Below are positions 18,386 to 26,500 of a stretch of DNA of 64,000 nt, one piece after another; position 1 is the stretch's first letter; each line of letters starts with the position of its first letter. The notes under the pieces are model-generated. The model saw only the letters and a program-made list of their open reading frames with translations. It did no database searches and had not been told where the DNA came from. This DNA is from Verrucomicrobiota bacterium (GTDB lineage Bacteria > Verrucomicrobiota > Verrucomicrobiia > CAIQCK01): positions 1 through 64,000 of the forward strand of contig JAPLTX010000021.1 in the NCBI GenBank assembly GCA_026397915.1, given 5' to 3'. A program made the translations under genes and the position numbers.

Positions 18386-19816
18386 TTAGCGTTTCCTGCC
18401 GCGTTGTTCCTGCGCCCACGGTTTAAGATGCCGGCGGGGCGTGTTGGACTGCGGGGTCTTTTTCGGCGCAATGCGCTCGCGAGCGCGGGCGCTGATGACG
18501 ATGGGGCAGCCCTTGAAACCAAACGCAGCGCGCAGCCGGTCGCCGAGATACTTCCGATACGAATCGGTGAACAGGTCCGGTCGGTTGACGAACACCAAGA
18601 GGCGCGGCGGGCGCGTGCCGACCTGCGTCGCGTAGAAGAATTTCAACCGGTGGCCGGACCTGGCGGGTGGATGGCGCGCGGCGATGGCGTCGGCCAGATT
18701 GCGGTTGAGCAGGCCGGTTGTGATGGACTGGCTGAGTTGGTGGTCCACTCCGTGAACCGCGGAGATCAGCCGGCTGAGACCCTGGCCGGTCTTGGCGGAA
18801 ACAAAGACCACTTGCGCGAAGTCGAGGAAGAAGAGGATGTGATGGAGTTGCTCGACGAACTCCTTCTGCACCTTTTCGCCGATGAGGTCCCATTTGTTGA
18901 CGGCGATGATGCAGCCTTTGTTGGCGGCGAGAATCTTGCCGCCGATTTTCTTGTCCTGCGCGCTGACGCCGAACGTCGCGTCCAGCACGAGCACGGCAAG
19001 GTCGCAGCGTTCGATGCTCAGCTCGGCGCGGCGGACGCTGAAGAACTCGACGGAGGTGTCCACCTTCTTCCGCGGCCGGATGCCGGCGGTGTCAATGAGC
19101 ACGTAGGGCCGCGTCTCGCCGCCGACCTCGACGGTAAACGGCACGTCCACCGAGTCGCGCGTGGTGCCTGGCGTGTCGCTGACGATAACGCGCTCGGCGC
19201 GGACGAGGCGGTTGACGAGCGAGGACTTGCCGACGTTGGGCCGGCCAACGATGGCGATCTTGAGAGGTGTTTCGGATTTTGGATTCTGGGGTTCGGATTC
19301 CGAAAGATCGGCCGGCAGAACTTTGACGGCTTCATCAAGCATTTCATCCACGCCGAATCCCTGGATGGCGCTGACGGGGAAAATGTTCTTGAAACCGAGC
19401 GTCAGGAAATCCGCCAGCAGGTTTTCCTGCTGGAGTGAGTCCACCTTGTTGACGGCGAGGAAGATCGGCTTGCCGCTTTCGCGGAGCTGGCGCACCACTT
19501 CGTGGTCGAGCGGCACGACGCCGTCGCGGGAATCCACGACGAGAACGATGAGCGCCGCGGCTTGGATGGCGACCTGGGCCTGTTGACGCATGGCGGCGAC
19601 AATCTCGCCGCTGGCTCGCTCGCCTTTGACGAGGCCGATGCCGCCGGTGTCCAGCAGCGTGAACGGCACACTGTCCCACTCGGTGTCCACGCTGATCCGG
19701 TCACGGGTGATGCCCGGCTCGTCGTGGACGATAGCGATGCGTTTGCCGACGATGCGGTTGAAGAGCGCGCTCTTGCCGACGTTGGGCCGACCGACGATGG
19801 CGATGATAGGTAACAT
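18386..19816 (-). CDS. der: Ribosome biogenesis GTPase Der (EngA)
   Basis: A 476-residue double GTPase: G1 loops GRPNVGKSALFNR (from residue 8) and GRPNVGKSSLVNR (near 190), with DTGGIG and DTAGIR G3 motifs and NKVD/NKWD G4 motifs, plus a C-terminal KH-like domain (FYATQVGTRPPRLLVFVN). Der assists assembly of the large ribosomal subunit. Between the two GTPase domains lies a Ser/Pro/Glu-rich stretch (near residues 169-182) that looks like low-complexity DNA read in frame. It is the last of the same-strand genes gltX, pgsA and der, nine bases after pgsA. A basic tail rich in Arg closes the protein. Confidence 0.97.
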   Translation of the reverse strand: MLPIIAIVGRPNVGKSALFNRIVGKRIAIVHDEPGITRDRISVDTEWDSVPFTLLDTGGIGLVKGERASGEIVAAMRQQAQVAIQAAALIVLVVDSRDGVVPLDHEVVRQLRESGKPIFLAVNKVDSLQQENLLADFLTLGFKNIFPVSAIQGFGVDEMLDEAVKVLPADLSESEPQNPKSETPLKIAIVGRPNVGKSSLVNRLVRAERVIVSDTPGTTRDSVDVPFTVEVGGETRPYVLIDTAGIRPRKKVDTSVEFFSVRRAELSIERCDLAVLVLDATFGVSAQDKKIGGKILAANKGCIIAVNKWDLIGEKVQKEFVEQLHHILFFLDFAQVVFVSAKTGQGLSRLISAVHGVDHQLSQSITTGLLNRNLADAIAARHPPARSGHRLKFFYATQVGTRPPRLLVFVNRPDLFTDSYRKYLGDRLRAAFGFKGCPIVISARARERIAPKKTPQSNTPRRHLKPWAQEQRGRKR

Positions 19817-19825
19817 CAGGTGCGA

Positions 19826-20413
19826 CTAGATTTTGAGGTTTACGACGGTGTTAAATTGCTTCGCGCCGTCGAACAGATACCAGATGAACGAGACGGCGGT
19901 AAAGAACCCGGCAGCATAGAGCGGCCAGGCAATGGAAGCAGGCTCCATCTTCAACATTACGCAACCGAGCGTGATCATCTGACAGAGCGTGGCAACCTTG
20001 CTGACGATGCGGGGTTTGACTTTGACCTCGCCAATGATGACGTGGATGAGCAGCGCGCCGGCGATAAGCAGCACATCGCGGCTAACGACCAGGATCGGGA
20101 ACCACAATGGCAGCTTCGGGAACGCGCCGCCGGGATTGATGGCCAGCAGGATGATCACGGTCATCAGCAGCATCTTGTCCGCGATCGGGTCGAGCACGCG
20201 GCCCAGTTGCGATTGCTGGTTGAACTGCCGCGCGATGAAACCATCCACCGCGTCGCTGAGCGACGCCACGACGAACACCCAAAATGCCAGCACGCGGTGC
20301 CATTCCTTCGCCGCGCCGTCCGCGTAACCCACGGCGTAGTAGACGAGCTGCGACAGGCAGACCGGCACCAGCAGGATGCGCAGGATGGTGACTTTGGTGG
20401 CGAGTGTGATCAT
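19826..20413 (-). CDS. pgsA: CDP-diacylglycerol-glycerol-3-phosphate 3-phosphatidyltransferase
   Basis: A 195-residue membrane protein with several hydrophobic segments and a complete CDP-alcohol phosphatidyltransferase signature: Asp57-Gly58, Ala61-Arg62, Gly71, Asp75 and Asp79 in the exact family spacing. The protein makes phosphatidylglycerol phosphate in the inner membrane. PgsA is favoured over phosphatidylserine synthase from the opening ITLATKVTILRILLVPV and size. It is 10 bases after gltX and just before der, consistent with an operon. Confidence 0.9.
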   Translation of the reverse strand: MITLATKVTILRILLVPVCLSQLVYYAVGYADGAAKEWHRVLAFWVFVVASLSDAVDGFIARQFNQQSQLGRVLDPIADKMLLMTVIILLAINPGGAFPKLPLWFPILVVSRDVLLIAGALLIHVIIGEVKVKPRIVSKVATLCQMITLGCVMLKMEPASIAWPLYAAGFFTAVSFIWYLFDGAKQFNTVVNLKI

Positions 20414-20423
20414 GGGACAGTAA

Positions 20424-21779
20424 TCAGTCCAGTTTCAGGCGCTCGCGGGCGGTGGCAAGGCGGTTGAGGACGCGGTCGCGGCCAAGGACTTCGAGCAGGT
20501 GAAACAGGCTTGGTCCGCCCGCCTTGCCGCTGACGGCTACTCGGCACGGATGAATAAGCGCGGCGGCTTTCACGCCTGATTCCTGCGCCAGCGCGCGCAG
20601 GGCGGCGTCGAGTGCCGGGTGCGTCCACTCGCCGAGGTCGGCGTAGCGGCTGCGCAGTTTCTCCAGCAACTCCCAGCTTTGGGGCGCGCTGCCGAACGTT
20701 TTCACAATGACTTCGCGGTCGGCCGTGAAATCGTCGCGGAAGAAATAGGTCGTCCATTCCGGCAGTTCGGTGAAGAGCTTCACCTTCTCCTTCACAAGGC
20801 CGAGCACGCGCAGGACGTAGTCGTCCGGCTGGCCGGCGGTCAAGCCGGTCTTCGCGAGGAATGACCGGGCCATCGCGTTGAACCGGTCGGGCGCCATCTT
20901 GAGCATGTATTGACCTTGCATCCAGTGCAGCTTGTCGTGATCAAAGCGCGCGTTGTGGCGCTGGACCTGCGCGAGGTCAAACCGCTCGACTGTTTCGGCG
21001 AGGCTGAGGATTTCCACATCACCCTTCGGCGACCAGCCGAGCAGCGACAGGAAGTTGCGCACCGCTTCCGGCACGTAGCCGGCGTTCATGTATTCGTGCA
21101 ACGCCGCGCCCTTGTCGCTCTTGCTCATCTTCGAGCCGTCGCTGTTCAGGATGAGCGGGATGTGTGCGAACTTCGGCATTTCGGCACCGAGCGCGCGGTA
21201 GAGCGCAATGTGCTTCGGCGTGTTCGAGAGATGGTCCTCGCCGCGGATGACGTGGGTGATTTTCATCTCGATGTCGTCCACGACGTTGACGAGGTGGAAG
21301 ACCGGCACACCGTCGCGGCGAACGATGACGAAATCGGGGTCGGCCATCTCGGTATCGTTGAGCGGACGCGTGACGTTGCCGCAGATGAGATCGGGGACGG
21401 TGATCGGCTCGCGCGTCATGCGGAACTTTACGACAGTGCCGCCTTTTTCCTTGTCCTCGAACTCGTAGGCCGCGCCGCTTTCGATCAGTCGCTGGACGTA
21501 GCGCCGGTAGATGTCCTTGCGCTGGCTCTGGAAATACGGCCCGTGCGCGCCGCCCTTCTCCGGCCCCTCGTCCCAATCAAGGCCGAGCCACCGCAGGCCG
21601 TCGAGGATGACCTGAACCGCTTCTTCAACGTGGCGAGTCTCGTCTGTATCCTCGATGCGCAGCACGAACGTCCCGCCCGTGTGCCGGGCATACAGAAAAT
21701 TAAACAGCGCCGTCCGTGCTCCTCCGATGTGGAGGAACCCGGTTGGCGACGGTGCAAATCGAACTCGAACGTCTGGCAT
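20424..21779 (-). CDS. gltX: Glutamate-tRNA ligase
   Basis: A 451-residue class I aminoacyl-tRNA synthetase. The opening VRVRFAPSPTGFLHIGGART contains the HIGH-type motif, and DGSKMSKSDKGAALHEY contains KMSKS. The C-terminal helical anticodon domain ends in RERLKLD. A GTG further upstream (21833) would add 18 residues not seen in the family; the ATG directly before PDVRVRFAPSP is chosen. It charges tRNA-Glu (a GluRS with relaxed tRNA-Gln specificity is possible). A small GC hairpin (CGCCGGC/GCCGGCG) lies in the short gap to the upstream cbiO-like gene. Confidence 0.96.
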   Translation of the reverse strand: MPDVRVRFAPSPTGFLHIGGARTALFNFLYARHTGGTFVLRIEDTDETRHVEEAVQVILDGLRWLGLDWDEGPEKGGAHGPYFQSQRKDIYRRYVQRLIESGAAYEFEDKEKGGTVVKFRMTREPITVPDLICGNVTRPLNDTEMADPDFVIVRRDGVPVFHLVNVVDDIEMKITHVIRGEDHLSNTPKHIALYRALGAEMPKFAHIPLILNSDGSKMSKSDKGAALHEYMNAGYVPEAVRNFLSLLGWSPKGDVEILSLAETVERFDLAQVQRHNARFDHDKLHWMQGQYMLKMAPDRFNAMARSFLAKTGLTAGQPDDYVLRVLGLVKEKVKLFTELPEWTTYFFRDDFTADREVIVKTFGSAPQSWELLEKLRSRYADLGEWTHPALDAALRALAQESGVKAAALIHPCRVAVSGKAGGPSLFHLLEVLGRDRVLNRLATARERLKLD

Positions 21780-21836
21780 AAGGCGCGGCAATCTATCAGC
21801 CGCCGGCCTGCCGGCGCAAGAGAGGATCACCACAGT

Positions 21837-22601
21837 TTACGAGTGCTGCGAGCCATGTGGATGATGATGCTGGAGGCTGTGTGGTTTCTCCAGCCCGTGC
21901 GCCAGCATCAACGCCTCGTCGCTGAGCAGGTTCACCGTCGGGCCGTCGGCAATTACGCGGCCTTCGTCCATCACGATGACACGCGGGCAAAGCTCCACCA
22001 CCAATTCCAAGTCGTGTGTGGCGATCAGCTTCGTGGCTGGAATCTGACGCAGCACGGCCTTCAACTCGCGTTTGCCGCGCGGGTCGAGGTCGCTGGTCGG
22101 CTCGTCGAGCACCAGCACGCGCGGCTCGCACGCCAGCACGCCGGCAAGGCATACGCGCCGCTTCTGGCCGTGGCTGAGATGATGCGGTTGACGCTGTTCG
22201 TAGCCGTGGATGCCGGCCTGCGCCAGCGCGTCGCTCACGCGCGCCGCCAGCGCGTCGCCGCTCAGGCCGAACTGCTGGGGTCCGAACGCCACGTCCTCGA
22301 ACACTGTCGGGCAAAACAACTGGTCGTCGGGATCCTGGAACAGCAGCCCTACGTCGCGCCGGATGGCGGCGAGGTTCGCAGACGTCAGCGGCTGGCCGCC
22401 GACGAATACTGCCGGTTCGCCGTTGAGCCGCTCTGGCAGGATGCCGTTGAGATGAAGCATCAACGTGGACTTGCCCGCGCCGTTCGGCCCGATCAGGCCG
22501 ACGCACTCGCCCCCGCCGATGGCGAAACTGATGCCGCGCAGCGCCTCGGTGCCGTCGGGATAACGGAAACAGAGGTTGCGAAGTTCGAGCGCCGGTGTCA
22601 T
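21837..22601 (-). CDS. cbiO: ECF-type metal transporter ATPase (CbiO-like) with His-rich tail
   Basis: A 254-residue ABC ATPase: Walker A GLIGPNGAGKST, Q-loop LLFQDPDDQLFCPTV, signature HLSHGQKRR, Walker B LVLDEPTSDLDP and switch His in ATHDLEL. QDPDDQLFxxTVxxDVAFGP is the typical energy-coupling-factor A-component sequence. The C-terminus is His-rich (LQHHHPHGSQHS), pointing to nickel or cobalt. It begins inside the stop of cbiQ with an ATGA overlap, so the two are coupled. No CbiM/NikM-type S component is near. Substrate metal is inferred only. Confidence 0.88.
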   Translation of the reverse strand: MTPALELRNLCFRYPDGTEALRGISFAIGGGECVGLIGPNGAGKSTLMLHLNGILPERLNGEPAVFVGGQPLTSANLAAIRRDVGLLFQDPDDQLFCPTVFEDVAFGPQQFGLSGDALAARVSDALAQAGIHGYEQRQPHHLSHGQKRRVCLAGVLACEPRVLVLDEPTSDLDPRGKRELKAVLRQIPATKLIATHDLELVVELCPRVIVMDEGRVIADGPTVNLLSDEALMLAHGLEKPHSLQHHHPHGSQHS

Positions 22602-23209
22602 TGCCACCCCCGTGCGCACATGGCCGCGTAAATCCGTTCCGCCCGCTCCGTCGAGCGGATGAACAACTGGCTGACGATGCCTGCCTGCGACCACCATGCC
22701 GTGCGGCGCTTCGCCAAAAACGTCCGGCTGGCCCGCGCGCGGCTCATGCGTCCAACCTCGTCCGCCAGCACGAAAAGGTAGCGATACATCAGCGCCAGCG
22801 TCGTTACCATCACCGATGGCACGCGGGCGCGTTGCAGCACGCGCAGCAAATCCGCAAACGGCGTCGTATTCGACAGCAGAATCATTGTCAGCAGACAGAG
22901 ATTCGTCCTGACCATGACGGCCGCGAACACGTGCCAGCCGCCCGGTTGAAAAACCGCCAGCATTGCCACGCCGAGCGCGAGTGGTTCCAGCAACAACAAC
23001 CGTTTTGCGAGAAACACTGGCGGAATCCGGCTCAACGCGGCCACGACCAACAGCACCGCTGCAACGACCGCGAAACCGATCAGTTGCGAAACTGGCAACA
23101 ACACCGTCGTCAACACCAGCGCAACCGCAATGACGAGCTTCACCGCCGCCGGCAGCCGGTGAACCGGGCTGTCGAGACGACTGTGACGATCAAACAGGTC
23201 AAGACGCAT
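22598..23209 (-). CDS. cbiQ: ECF transporter T component (CbiQ-like)
   Basis: A 203-residue membrane protein with about five hydrophobic segments (for example KLVIAVALVLTTVLLPVSQL and GFAVVAAVLLVVAALS) and the cytoplasmic coupling helices containing SRARASRTF and ERIYAAMCARGW, which carry the Ala-Arg-Gly-type motifs used by T components to grip the ATPases. It couples ATP hydrolysis by CbiO to the substrate-binding subunit. Upstream there is a 372-bp gene-free region and no S component, so the transporter must share one encoded elsewhere. Confidence 0.88.
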   Translation of the reverse strand: MRLDLFDRHSRLDSPVHRLPAAVKLVIAVALVLTTVLLPVSQLIGFAVVAAVLLVVAALSRIPPVFLAKRLLLLEPLALGVAMLAVFQPGGWHVFAAVMVRTNLCLLTMILLSNTTPFADLLRVLQRARVPSVMVTTLALMYRYLFVLADEVGRMSRARASRTFLAKRRTAWWSQAGIVSQLFIRSTERAERIYAAMCARGWQ

Positions 23210-23510
23210 GACGACACTCTAGCGCGACAGCCCGGCCGCGTCATCTTTCGATTTTCACAGGACCCGGTTTCTGGAAGCGTTGGGGTGTAAACCAGAAGAG
23301 AGCACCGCAGTCCGCTTGCATGGCCGCGTGTGGTTGTTGAACTCGTATGAACGTATTACACGGATTCATATCGTAATACCTCCAGTGCCAACTGCTTCTT
23401 GCCGGCGCGGGATATTACAGGGCATTGTTTGATGCTTGCGATTCTGGCAGGAGGGGTGTAGAAACTTTTCTGTTAGCCGGGTTGGATTAAAGGAATATGG
23501 AGCAAAATTG
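23210..23510. other. Gene-free divergent region between cbiQ and the PEP-CTERM gene
   Basis: About 300 bp without a supported gene on either strand. I looked for a cobalamin riboswitch on the minus strand ahead of cbiQ and found no convincing B12 box. The right-hand part before 23582 holds the hairpin and promoter-like site listed separately. Confidence 0.5.
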
Positions 23511-23536
23511 ACGCCGAAACATCCGAGTTTCGGCGT
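23511..23536. promoter_or_regulatory. Perfect 10-bp hairpin ahead of the PEP-CTERM gene
   Basis: ACGCCGAAAC (23511-23520) is perfectly inverted as GTTTCGGCGT (23527-23536) over a six-base loop. The following bases are only weakly T-rich on either strand. It could be a regulator-binding dyad or a weak terminator. Confidence 0.6.
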
Positions 23537-23545
23537 TTGAGTTAT

Positions 23546-23560
23546 TGGCACGGTTCGGGC
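23546..23560 (+). promoter_or_regulatory. Possible sigma-54 promoter for the PEP-CTERM gene
   Basis: TGGCAC at 23546-23551 followed by five bases and GGGC places the essential -24 GG and -12 GC at the correct distance, though the usual TT before GC is GG here. Sigma-54 promoters with a PrsR-type activator are known for PEP-CTERM genes in several Gram-negative bacteria. The implied leader is only about ten bases. Tentative. Confidence 0.3.
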
Positions 23561-23581
23561 GGAAGCGGTTGATGCTCGTTC

Positions 23582-26500
23582 ATGGAAATCAGGAGCAGCC
23601 ATTTCAGGAGTCGTTGCGGGCGGGCCTTTGGAGGCTTGCTGGCGGCGTTTGCCTGCGCCTTGCCGGTTCAAGCACAGCTAGGGCCTCCCGTTTACATCAA
23701 CAATGGAAGCAGCCAGTCCATCACTACCGATTGGCCCAATGGCAACACCAATGCTTTCATCGGCGATACCGTCGGCGGCAACTCCTTAACGATCACAGCG
23801 CCCGGCACGTTGACCGGTGTCATTTTGGGGTATATCGGCAATTCGTCTGACAACAACGTGGTTACGGTGACAGGCGTTGGGGCAACGTGGAACCTTTCCT
23901 CAATTCTGTATATCGGCAACGTCGGGTCTTTCAACACCCTGACCATTGCCAATGGCGCCTCGGTCACCAACGTGAACGGCATCATCGGCAACGATCCATT
24001 GGCTCATAACAACAGGGTGCGGGTCACTGGCAACAGCTCGGTTTGGGACAGCGGCAGCGGTGATGTGTTTGTTGGCAACTCCGGCTACGCCAACAGTCTG
24101 ACGATTGACGGTGGCGGCCAGGTTTTTGGCGGCTACGGGTTTATCGGCACAGATCCAGTCACCGGCGTGGCGAGCAACAACTCCGTGCGCGTCAGTGGCA
24201 GCGGCTCGATTTGGCACAACAGCGCCGATCTGTATGTGGGCTATTTTGGTTCCAGCAACAGCCTGACCATTGACAGCGGCGGCATGGTGTCCAACAACTT
24301 CGGCTTTATCGGCTTTGATGATGGCAGCTTTGGTTCCAGCAGCAACAAGGTGCTGGTGACTGGCGCCGGCTCGGTCTGGAGCAATGCCGCCGATCTGGTC
24401 ATCGGCCACGGCAACGGCTCCAGCAGCAACAGTCTGACCATCGCGGCGGGCGGCGTGGTCTTCAACAATTACGCCACCATCGGCAAGGACTTCACCGCTA
24501 ACAACAACACGGTGTTGGTGACCGGCAGTGGCTCGATCTGGACAAACAGCTTTGACCTGTATGTCGGCGAAACGGGTTCTTTCAACAGCCTGACCATCGC
24601 CAGCAGCGGCATGGTTTTTAGCGCCACTGGCACCATCGGCAGCGACGCGAACGCCCACAACAACATGGCGGTGGTCATGGGGGCCGGGTCGAGCTGGATC
24701 AACAACGGCGATCTCTGGATCGGCTGGCGCGGTTCCTACAACAGCCTGATCATTACCAGCAGCGGCTTGGTGGCAAATGCCAACGGCTACATTGGCGATG
24801 GCACCAACGCCGGCAACAACACCGTGGTGGTCGCCAACGGCGCGGTTTGGAGTGGCGGCAATCTGTTCGTTGGCAACAACGGCTTCGACAACAGCATGGT
24901 CATTACCAACGGTGGCCGGGTTTCCTACAACAACAGCTACGTTGGTAGAACCACTTTCGCGAGCAATAACAGCGCGCTGGTCAGCGGCAGCGGCTCGATT
25001 TGGACCAACAGCGGGGAAATCCGGATGGGCGACTTCGGCTCCAGCAACAGCCTGACCATTGCCAACAGCGGCGTGGTGGTGGATGGCTTCGGCTACATCG
25101 GCGCCGTGGACGGCGCGAGCAACAACAGCGCGTTGGTCAGCGGCAGTGGCTCGATCTGGGGCAGCACCAACGGTTTTGCGGTGGGCTACGGCGGTTCGTT
25201 CAATTCGTTGGTTATCACCAACGGTGGCGTGGTGCTCAACGCCACCACCGGCGGCGTTGGCATTCTTAGCAGCGCCGCTTTCAACAGCGCGCTCATCAGC
25301 GGCAGCGGTTCGGCTTGGAGCAATGGCAGCGGCCTCGTGGTGGGTTACTTCGGTTCGGGCAACCAACTGACAATCAACAACGGCGGCCAAATGGCGAGTG
25401 GCGATTCCTCTATTGGCGGTGACGCGGGCGCGACCAACAACACCGCGCTGGTGACTGGTAGCGGATCGAGGTGGATGGTCACCGTCGAGAGCGGCAGCTT
25501 GAACGTCGGCGAGGCCGGTTCCTTCAACAGCTTGACCATCGCCAACAGCGGCCAGGTGGCGAGTGTCTCCGGTCAAATTGGCAGTCAGGCTGGCGCGAGC
25601 AACAACTCGGTCCTGGTCACGGGCGCTGGCTCGGTTTGGAGCAGCAGCGACCGTGTGACCGTGGGCCAAGGCGGCGCATTCAACCAGTTGATCATCACCA
25701 ACGGCGGCACGGTCCTTTCCTCCAACGGCTTCATCGGCTTCACCTCCAGCGCCAGCAACAACAGCGCGTTGGTCAGCGGCGCCGGTTCGTTGTGGAGCAA
25801 CGCCAACAACTTTTCCGTAGGCGATGCCGGACCGGGCGCTCGACTCACCGTCAGCAACAACGGCACCGTCACGGCCCCCTATATGGTCGCGGGCAGCAGC
25901 ACAACCTCCACCGGTAACTACATCACGGTTTCGGGCGGCAACCTCTACGCCACCAATACGGCCGCCACCGGCACGCTCGAAATCCGGCGTGGCACGCTGA
26001 CCCTTAACAGCGGCACCGTGACCGTGAACCAACTTGTTGCCACCAACTTCGCCAGCAGCAGCATCAACTTCAACGGTGGCACGCTCAACAGCGGAGGGGG
26101 TTCCATCAACAACGGCTCGTTGTTCCGCGTTGGCAATGGCCTCAGCGGCGCGACGCTACATCTGGTGGGCGGCAATCATTCCTTTGCCAACGGCCTGTTC
26201 ATCAATACCAATGCCATGCTAACCGGCGCGGGCGCGATCACCGGGGCCATTACCGTTTCGGGCACCATTGCTCCTGGCGATTCGACGGGCATCATTACCG
26301 GCAGCGGCGACCTGACGCTGCTCAGCGGCGCGCTCTTGCAGATGCACCTGGCTGGCACCAACGCGTGGCTCTTCGACCAGATCAACCTCGCCGGCGCGCT
26401 CAACTTCGGAGGCACGTTGACCGTCTCGCTGTTGGATGGCTTTGTTCCGCAGGTGGGCGACCGGTTTGACCTGTTTGATTTTAGCGGGACCACGGGAGCT

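Noticed and set aside
23210..23400. Cobalamin riboswitch ahead of cbiQ
   Set aside because: No convincing B12 box or surrounding paired elements on the minus strand.
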